Positions 58,081 through 64,000 of a stretch of 64,000 nt of DNA are shown piece after piece. The translations under genes and the position numbers were made by a program. The notes beneath the pieces were generated by a model. The model did no database searches and was not told where the DNA came from. It saw only the letters and a list, made by a program, of their open reading frames with translations. This stretch comes from Bostrychus sinensis (taxonomy: Eukaryota > Chordata > Actinopteri > Gobiiformes > Eleotridae). Positions within the stretch are counted from its first letter, which is position 1. Every line of letters begins with the position of its first letter. The stretch lies in assembly GCA_020698575.1 (NCBI GenBank), contig CM036253.1, positions 35,285,219 through 35,349,218 of the forward strand, in the 5' to 3' direction.

Positions 58081-59545
58081 CTGCAGTACCCAACAGTATC
58101 CACCCATCTTCCTCTGCTTATCCGGGGCCTGGTTGCAGGGGCAGCCTTCTAAGCAAGAACACCCAGACCTCCCTCTCCCCTGAACAGATGCCCGAGCCAC
58201 CTGAGCTGACTCCTCCTCCTGGAGTCCAGCATGCACCAGGAACACATTCGACTTACTGCCGGCAATGCGAACCAAACTCCTGCTCCATTTGTACAGGGAC
58301 CGGACAGCCTTTAGCAGAGGGCCTCGGGCCTACATATTCCACATGTGGACTGGTTGGGCAAACTCCCACGAACCCTCAAGCACCTAAGGGTGTAGAGCTG
58401 GTCCACTGGGACCGGGATGAAAACTGCATTGTTCCTCCTGAACCCGAGGTTCAACTACCGGCCAAATTCTTCTCTCTAGTAGCCTGGAATAGATTTTCCC
58501 AGGAAGACTGAGAAGTGTGATCCCCCCTGTAGTTGGAGCATACCCTCCGGTCCCCCTTTTGAAAAGAAGGACCACCACCCCAGTCTGCCAGTCCAAAGGC
58601 ACTGTCCCCGACCACCACGTGATGCTGCAGAGACGTGTCAACCAAGACAGCCCCACAACATCCAGAGACTTTGCTGAGTCTGTTCAGCCTCCTCCTCCAC
58701 CAGCAGATTTAACTCACCACTAGGTGGTAATCAGTTGACAGCTCAGCCCCTCTCTTCACCCAAGTGTCCAAGGCACATGGCCGAAGGTCACATGACATGA
58801 CATCAAAGTCAATCATCAACCTCTGACCTAGGGTGTCCTGGTGCCACGTGCATTGATGGACACCCTTGTGCTTGAACATGATGTTTGATATGGACAAACT
58901 GTGACTAGCACAGAAGTCCAGTAACAGAACACCACTTGGGTTCAGATCAGAGAGAGGCTGCACCCCTCCAGGTATCACTGTTATTGCCCACTTGAGCATT
59001 GAAATCCCCCAGTAGAATGATGGAGTCCCCAGTTGGAGTACCTTCCAGCACCCCTCCCAGGTACTCCAAGAAGGCCGGGTACTCTGCAGTGCTGTTCAGC
59101 CTGTAAGCCGAGACAATAGTGAGAGATCTATATCCGACCCAAAGGCGCAGGGACGCGACCCTCTCATTCACCAGGGAAAACTCCAACACATGTCAGCTGA
59201 GCTGGGGGGGCTATAAGCAAGCCCACACCAGCCCACCGCCTCTCACCCTGAGCAACGCCAGTGGGGAGAGGCCCGGCCACCAGGCGCTCGCAAGTGGACC
59301 CCAACCCCAGGCCTGGCTGCACGGCGGGGCCCCAGCTGCGCCATGCCGAGCGGCGTCACTGGCCTTGTTGTTTTCCTATCCATAGTGGGCTTCTGAACCA
59401 CTCTTAGTCTGGCTCATCACCTAGGACCTGTTTGCCATGGGAAACCCTAAAAGGGGCATTAAGCCCCCGACAACATAGCTCCTAGGATCATTCGGGCTCT
59501 CAAACCCCTCCACCACCTACACAAGGTGGCGGTTCAAGGAGGGGA
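58081..59545 (-). mobile_element. LINE copy with internal deletions (minus strand)
   Basis: Reading on the minus strand from 59545: a 5' untranslated part, then apurinic-type endonuclease segments (TIVSAYRLNS, SIILLGDFNAQVGN, LLLDFCASHSLSI, MFKHKGVHQCTWHQDTLGQR). After 'STDYHLVVS' the text jumps into reverse transcriptase pieces (PLDWQTGVVVLLFKRG, LLSLPGKIYSRLLERRI), then VRIAGSKSNVFLVHAGL. It jumps again to the 3' end with 'ccccggataagcagagg'. Frames shift several times. Same family as 42676-43165. Confidence 0.8.
58940..59192 (-). pseudogene. LINE endonuclease domain fragment
   Basis: The clearest coding piece of the LINE: frame at 58947-59189 with LRLWVGYRSLTIVSAYRLNS and SIILLGDFNAQVGNNSDTW. 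The GDFNA motif is the metal-binding Asp-Asn site of APE-type endonucleases. A frameshift right after WRG ends it. Confidence 0.8.
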
Positions 59546-60299
59546 GTATAACAGTATATAACAGTTTAATTTAATTTTAATAAAACACTGACTGACTATT
59601 TTTCTAAGGAGCTGAATGCTTTGAGATATTTTTGATTTGCAAACTCAACAAGGGGGGCCTAGGTAAAAAGGAATTAACATACAGACATGCATTGGATCCC
59701 ACTTTCATATAGGCCCTGAGCAAAAATATCTGGCAATTGCAAGCAGTATATTATAACCAAAATATTAATCAAATAGAGTTGGCTAATAAATCAAATAAGC
59801 AAATAATGGATAAGCCGTGGGGCCCTCTAATGTCTGTGGAGCCCTATGCAGCTGAAGTTTTGCTGCTAGAAAGGGTGGGCCTTGCATTGTAGCCTTGTGA
59901 ATTGTATGCATACCTAGGTATATCTTAAATTTAGAGGATAGGTCATTATGTGCACAGTTTATAGTAGCAAATTTATCATGAATAAGGGAAGAAAAATATT
60001 AATTTAAACAAATTGTTTTAAAATATGTCACACCACATAGACAGAGGTGCAGCTTATTTTGCCTTGATAGATTAAATAATTATTACCACTGTTATAAAGA
60101 AACAATAAAATAATAGAATAAAACAAAATGACATTAGAGCATATGTCAACATATTCATAGTGTATAGTGCAAGTACCAAATTTATACTTTTTTAGTATGT
60201 GATAAATCCCTCTCCATAGGCTACATAAAACCAAATTTTACATTTCTTTAAACTTATCATATACTATAAAATATGCACAAAAACTAAATAAATTGTAGC
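59546..60299. other. No recognised feature
   Basis: AT-rich DNA without exon or repeat recognised, up to the hAT-like end at 60.3 kb. Confidence 0.35.
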
Positions 60300-60380
60300 T
60301 AGTAAAAACACTAATTAGCTAGTAACTTTTGACTAGCCACACAGGCCAGTGAATAAAAAAGTAAATGTCAAGCCCTGCCC
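60300..60380. repeat. hAT-like transposon end ('cagggcttgacattta')
   Basis: Opposite-strand reading begins CAGGGCTTGACATTTAC and includes 'cactggcctgtgtggct'. It is the second copy of the terminus at 32845-32935, same orientation. Confidence 0.5.
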
Positions 60381-60384
60381 ACAG

Positions 60385-60690
60385 GGAAATTTGTTTTTTG
60401 CGTTTGACCCATTCTTGAGTGCCGTCAGCGTGTCAGAAACAGTGGGCAGCCACAAGTCAGCGCTCAGGGACCCTTCTCCAGATCTGAGCCAGGATCCTGG
60501 TCAGGATAGGTAGAGGATTATTGTGCATGTTTTAAGGTGATGTGGGAAACTGAGCACCCAGAAGAAACCCACCCAGACACCATGAGAACATGCAAGCTCC
60601 ACACAGAAAGACCCAACACAGTCCAGAAATTGAACCTGGGACATTGTTGCTGTGATACAACAGTGCTAACCACTTTGCTACCAGACACAC
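60385..60690 (-). repeat. SINE family B copy, long
   Basis: Contains the 'ctccagatctgagccagg' block (shared with 50.3 kb), then 'gggaaactgagcacccag', 'catgcaagctccacacag' and a degraded B box 'attgaacctggg' with 'gtgctaaccactttgct'. Orientation is minus. Confidence 0.6.
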
Positions 60691-60895
60691 ATTCATCAAT
60701 CAACAATTTAAGCATACTAATCCAAATGTTATGAAATAAAATACTATAGTTAAGTATAAAAGTTAATATAAAATGCTGAGGTGAGCAGCTACAGACATGT
60801 TATACCCCTAAAAACACTGTTACACTGTTTATACCAGAAAATACATAAAAATACATAACCTTAAAAATTCTTAAATATAACCCCCACTTATACTA

Positions 60896-61178
60896 AAGCA
60901 GTGATTCTCATCTGGTGGGTCTGGACACACAAGTTGTTCTCTAACTATTTTCATTGGATCATGGGCTTTTTTCAGGACAAAAAACAAGTTGAATAAAAAA
61001 TAAATAAACCGAGTGTCATTGATTTACATTGATTGTCTGTCAGCATTAACAGACTGAAAAAGTCATCAGGAGAAAAGTGAATGTTTTATACTATCTCTCT
61101 TTTATATGGGTCATTACACTTGTCATTAGAGAGCCATGGTGGGCCTTGAAGCCAGACCAGTTGAGAACCACTATATTT
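60896..61178. mobile_element. hAT-like MITE ('cagtggttctcaact' type)
   Basis: The left end is CAGTGATTCTCATCTGGTGG; the right end on the opposite strand is 'tagtggttctcaactggtct'. About 280 bp, no coding capacity. The ends match the common vertebrate hAT/Charlie-type terminus. Confidence 0.65.
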
Positions 61179-62150
61179 AAGGTTTCCTGAGAAGACACAC
61201 TGTACCAGCTCACCACATTACACCACAAGCCTTATCTAAGTTTGTATGGAACACACACAAGTCACAAAATAATATAAGTGTACTGGGAGACACAATCATT
61301 AAGCGCAATTGTCATGACAGTGGACTGTCTATTTCTGCAAATCTAGTATATCTTATTCTGTAGCTGTACCTTACATATACCTTACTTTGTTAATCAAATT
61401 CTAGTTCTGGGATGTGAGTCTTTGTTAACGTTACATTTTATATAAAGGCATAAACCATAAAATAGCATTATTTTGGATTCTGTGATAAAATATTCATATT
61501 CTATATGGTCACATACTCAGACCAAAGTTTGTCATATTTTTTGATGCTTTGCTTACAGGTTTTGAGTCTGCCTTCTCCACCCGGCTGCTGTCCAGGAGCC
61601 TCTGAGGAGCAGAGCTGCTGCATGTTCAGGGTGGAGATGCCTGCTGTGCACAGTTATGCAAATAATGCCACTCAGCAATACCTTCACATAGTTCTGCTCA
61701 TACACCATATCAGAGACAAACAGCGGCCACACCCCTGTCACAACCACACCGACCGGCTGCGTATTCTGCACTGCCGCTTACATGGCAGTATGACACTAAA
61801 GTATGCACAGCTGCAGTCAGATATCAATCAGAAATGTTCAGCCCTCTCAGCTCAAAAGACATTATAATGATATCAATAAAAGATAAATGAGAATTAAAGA
61901 CAAAAAAAACTTTAAAGGCGCTATGTGGGCAGGGGTTTGGGGGGGAGAGGTGGAGGTTCATGAAACTGAGTACTCTGAGGCCTCAGAAACAGTAGAACAC
62001 TAGAACATGGGAGAAAGTTGATTTTGCAGAATGTAGACCCTGTAAAAAACAAACACTATGTATTGTTCCATATCTAAGTTATTTTAAATTACCTCTGAAG
62101 TTCAAATGAAAAATGTGTATCTTTTAACACAAGCCGATGGGCAGTGTTAT
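61179..62150. other. No gene recognised; weak terminal-exon-like signal at 61.55 kb
   Basis: At 61559 the plus strand has an acceptor-like 'gctttgcttacag' followed by an open frame to 61867 and an AATAAA at about 61875. This layout fits a last exon, but the peptide is unremarkable and no upstream exon was found. Confidence 0.2.
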
Positions 62151-62164
62151 TCAGCCCTTAGCTT

Positions 62165-62483
62165 CAGGACTCTGTGGAGCACTCTTTCACTTCTAACAGA
62201 CGTTTTGTTCACTGCGAACAAGCTTCTTACGCCTCTCCACTGGAAAATTTGCCCATTCTTCACCAGCAGAAGCCTCTAGCTCAGTGATGTTTGATGGCCT
62301 TTGAGCTGCTGCTGCCTTCCTTAAATCCCACCAAAGATTTTCAATGGAATTTAAATCTGGAGACAAAGAAAAACACTCCAGAACATCCAAGGATATTCTT
62401 GTCTTATTGAAAAAATCTTTAATTGATAGATCCTTAAAATCTTTGGGGGATTGAATATTTCTGATTGCAACTGTAAATACCAA
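62165..62483 (-). pseudogene. Tc1-type transposase C-terminal remnant
   Basis: The 96-codon minus frame contains SLSPDLNSIENLWWDLRKAA and AGEEWANFPVERRKKLV, the C-terminal catalytic region (PDLNPIEN with the third acidic residue) of a Tc1-like transposase of a different subfamily from the 25.8-kb element. No inverted ends were found nearby. Confidence 0.75.
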
Positions 62484-64000
62484 GTCATTTAGTTGTGTTT
62501 AGGCCAGGGAGCCCATGCCAGTGATTCACTGTGGAGACCCTTGACAGAAAAGGTACTTTTTTAAACATCTTTTTTACATCTTTTATGTAGTATTAGTTCA
62601 TGACAGGTTATTACAGTACTGTAATCCCTATAGTTGCTTTGGGCCCTAGGAGGGATGCACATTGTAATCTTAATAAACAAATGGGGATCTTTGGAGTAAA
62701 TTGGTGGAGTAGACGAAGAAGAGAAGAAACATGAACACATGTACACTGATAAAAGTGATTTTTCAAGCCAGTAAATATTTGGATCTTTCACTGAGATTTA
62801 CAAAGCATCTTTTTGTCGGGGGCTTTTCTCAGGAAATCTGTGTAATTTTCAAACTGTTGTTTTGTATGTCTAAGTAATGTTGTCTGTGCTATTTCTTAAA
62901 TTAAATTAATTGTCCTTGCATACTTAATATTTACTTAAGATTCTTCTGCATTAATGCCAATAAGCACAAATGAAAAATAGTAAGTAAAATTCACAGTTCA
63001 AGTTTGTCCAATGACCTCACCCATGCGCTCCTCTGGACGTGTCTCTCTCGGTCAGAGCTGAGCTGGTGAGCCTATTGCTGCTGCAACACTTGTGAGTATA
63101 TCATTCATTGGAACTTACCCGAATGATAACACAGTCTCACTAAAGACACAGTTTGGTAGCCTGCTTTGTAATAATTTGCTGGTTTAGCCATTTAGCTCAA
63201 GCTCTATGTATTAGCATCAGTTAGTGGTCATGGTGCTATGTGTTGGGGTTTGATGAAACGGGTGTATTTGCTGGGTCTTGCTATTTTCATTTGACTTGCC
63301 AATACTAAAGACCACAAAAGAGTGGTTCATGTTGAGTGAGGTGAGTTTTTGTAGCTCAGGGTTGCCACAACTGCAGTAGAGGGAGAGGCTTCCAAGTAAA
63401 AAAAAAAAAAAAAAAGCTAAGTGCTGAACAAAGCGTTAGCTTAGCGAAGTGGATTTTGTAGCAATATTATTGCTCTGAATCCAGCTCATTTTAATTCGAC
63501 TCATGCAATGTAAATTCCAACCATTTTGGGATGTGTACAGATACACGGTATGGAACGTTACGTTTAGAAACCACAATACAGCTTTTCTTTTGGACTGATA
63601 ACTTTAGCTAATGTTGGACGGTTAAGTCACACACCAAATGTATGCTAACAGCCTCCCGCGTTTTTCCGGGCCCAGTCTTACCATGCACACAGCAGCGGGC
63701 TGCTGAATTAAAGCGTCTGATTACATATAATAATGTTTTTGTTGATTGTAAGGAATTGTTGTACTGTGAACTGTTTTAAAGTTGGTGTATAGGGCATAAA
63801 GAGCCAAAGATAATGACCTATTAACAACACTATAATTTTGATCTTTGATGTATTCTGTGTTGTCTTTCAACGCTATTGATTTTATTCTAACCTTTTTTGA
63901 GGTTTGGTTTGCCCTGGATTTTAAAATGCTGATTTTTATAGAGCAGTTACCATAATAATGTTTTTTTTTTTTTTTTTTATGATAGAAGATTGAAAATTCA
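62484..64000. other. No gene recognised; possible first exon at 63.0-63.1 kb
   Basis: The plus strand at 63000-63090 is GC-richer, has 'tgacctcacccatgcgctc' and two donor-like sites ('ctggtgagc', 'cttgtgagta'), so an untranslated first exon of a gene to the right is possible. The rest is AT-rich with A and T homopolymers at 63398-63416 and 63961-63979. Confidence 0.25.

Overview
The window looks like ordinary nuclear DNA of a teleost fish. It is AT-rich, has short vertebrate-type exons with GT-AG splice sites in long introns, and is dense in repeats typical of fish: Tc1/mariner elements, many MITEs, non-LTR retrotransposons with fish-type 3' ends, a Penelope-like fragment, tRNA-derived SINEs and long microsatellites and minisatellites. 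Nothing suggests a bacterial, phage or plasmid origin, and I see no operon or CRISPR array.

The main gene runs right to left (minus strand) across about the first 32 kb. Seven exons (25172-25245, 19968-20063, 11586-11655, 11432-11506, 8191-8321, 6685-6808, 6037-6178) join in perfect reading phase. They encode a complete PDZ domain, a Ser-rich linker and the first half of a second PDZ domain; the rest lies beyond the left edge. The second PDZ resembles the N-terminal PDZ of syntaxin-binding protein 4 (Synip), so I call the gene stxbp4-like with moderate confidence. Two candidate first exons in CpG-rich DNA (31.84 and 33.2 kb) end in the same splice phase. There is also a candidate 87-nt cassette exon (10.2 kb) and a candidate internal promoter with two in-phase exons (17.4 and 15.9 kb).

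A second set of minus-strand exon candidates lies at 48.3-49.45 kb next to a CpG-rich stretch. I do not recognise the protein. It may be a separate gene, or it may be the far 5' part of the PDZ gene, because its last exon is in phase with the 31.84-kb exon.

The rest is repeats. A dead Tc1 transposon sits inside microsatellites (25.8-27.4 kb). A retrotransposon with a restriction-like endonuclease has lost its reverse transcriptase (34.7-36.0 kb). Two pieces of another LINE family lie at 42.7-43.2 and 58.1-59.5 kb. Several MITEs have clear terminal inverted repeats. Four large minisatellites lie at 20.1, 38.0, 46.3-48.1 and 56.3 kb; the 10-bp array at 46.3-48.1 kb has a striking higher-order structure. 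From 50 to 64 kb I find no convincing protein-coding gene, only repeat copies, one orphan 202-codon frame and weak exon-like signals.
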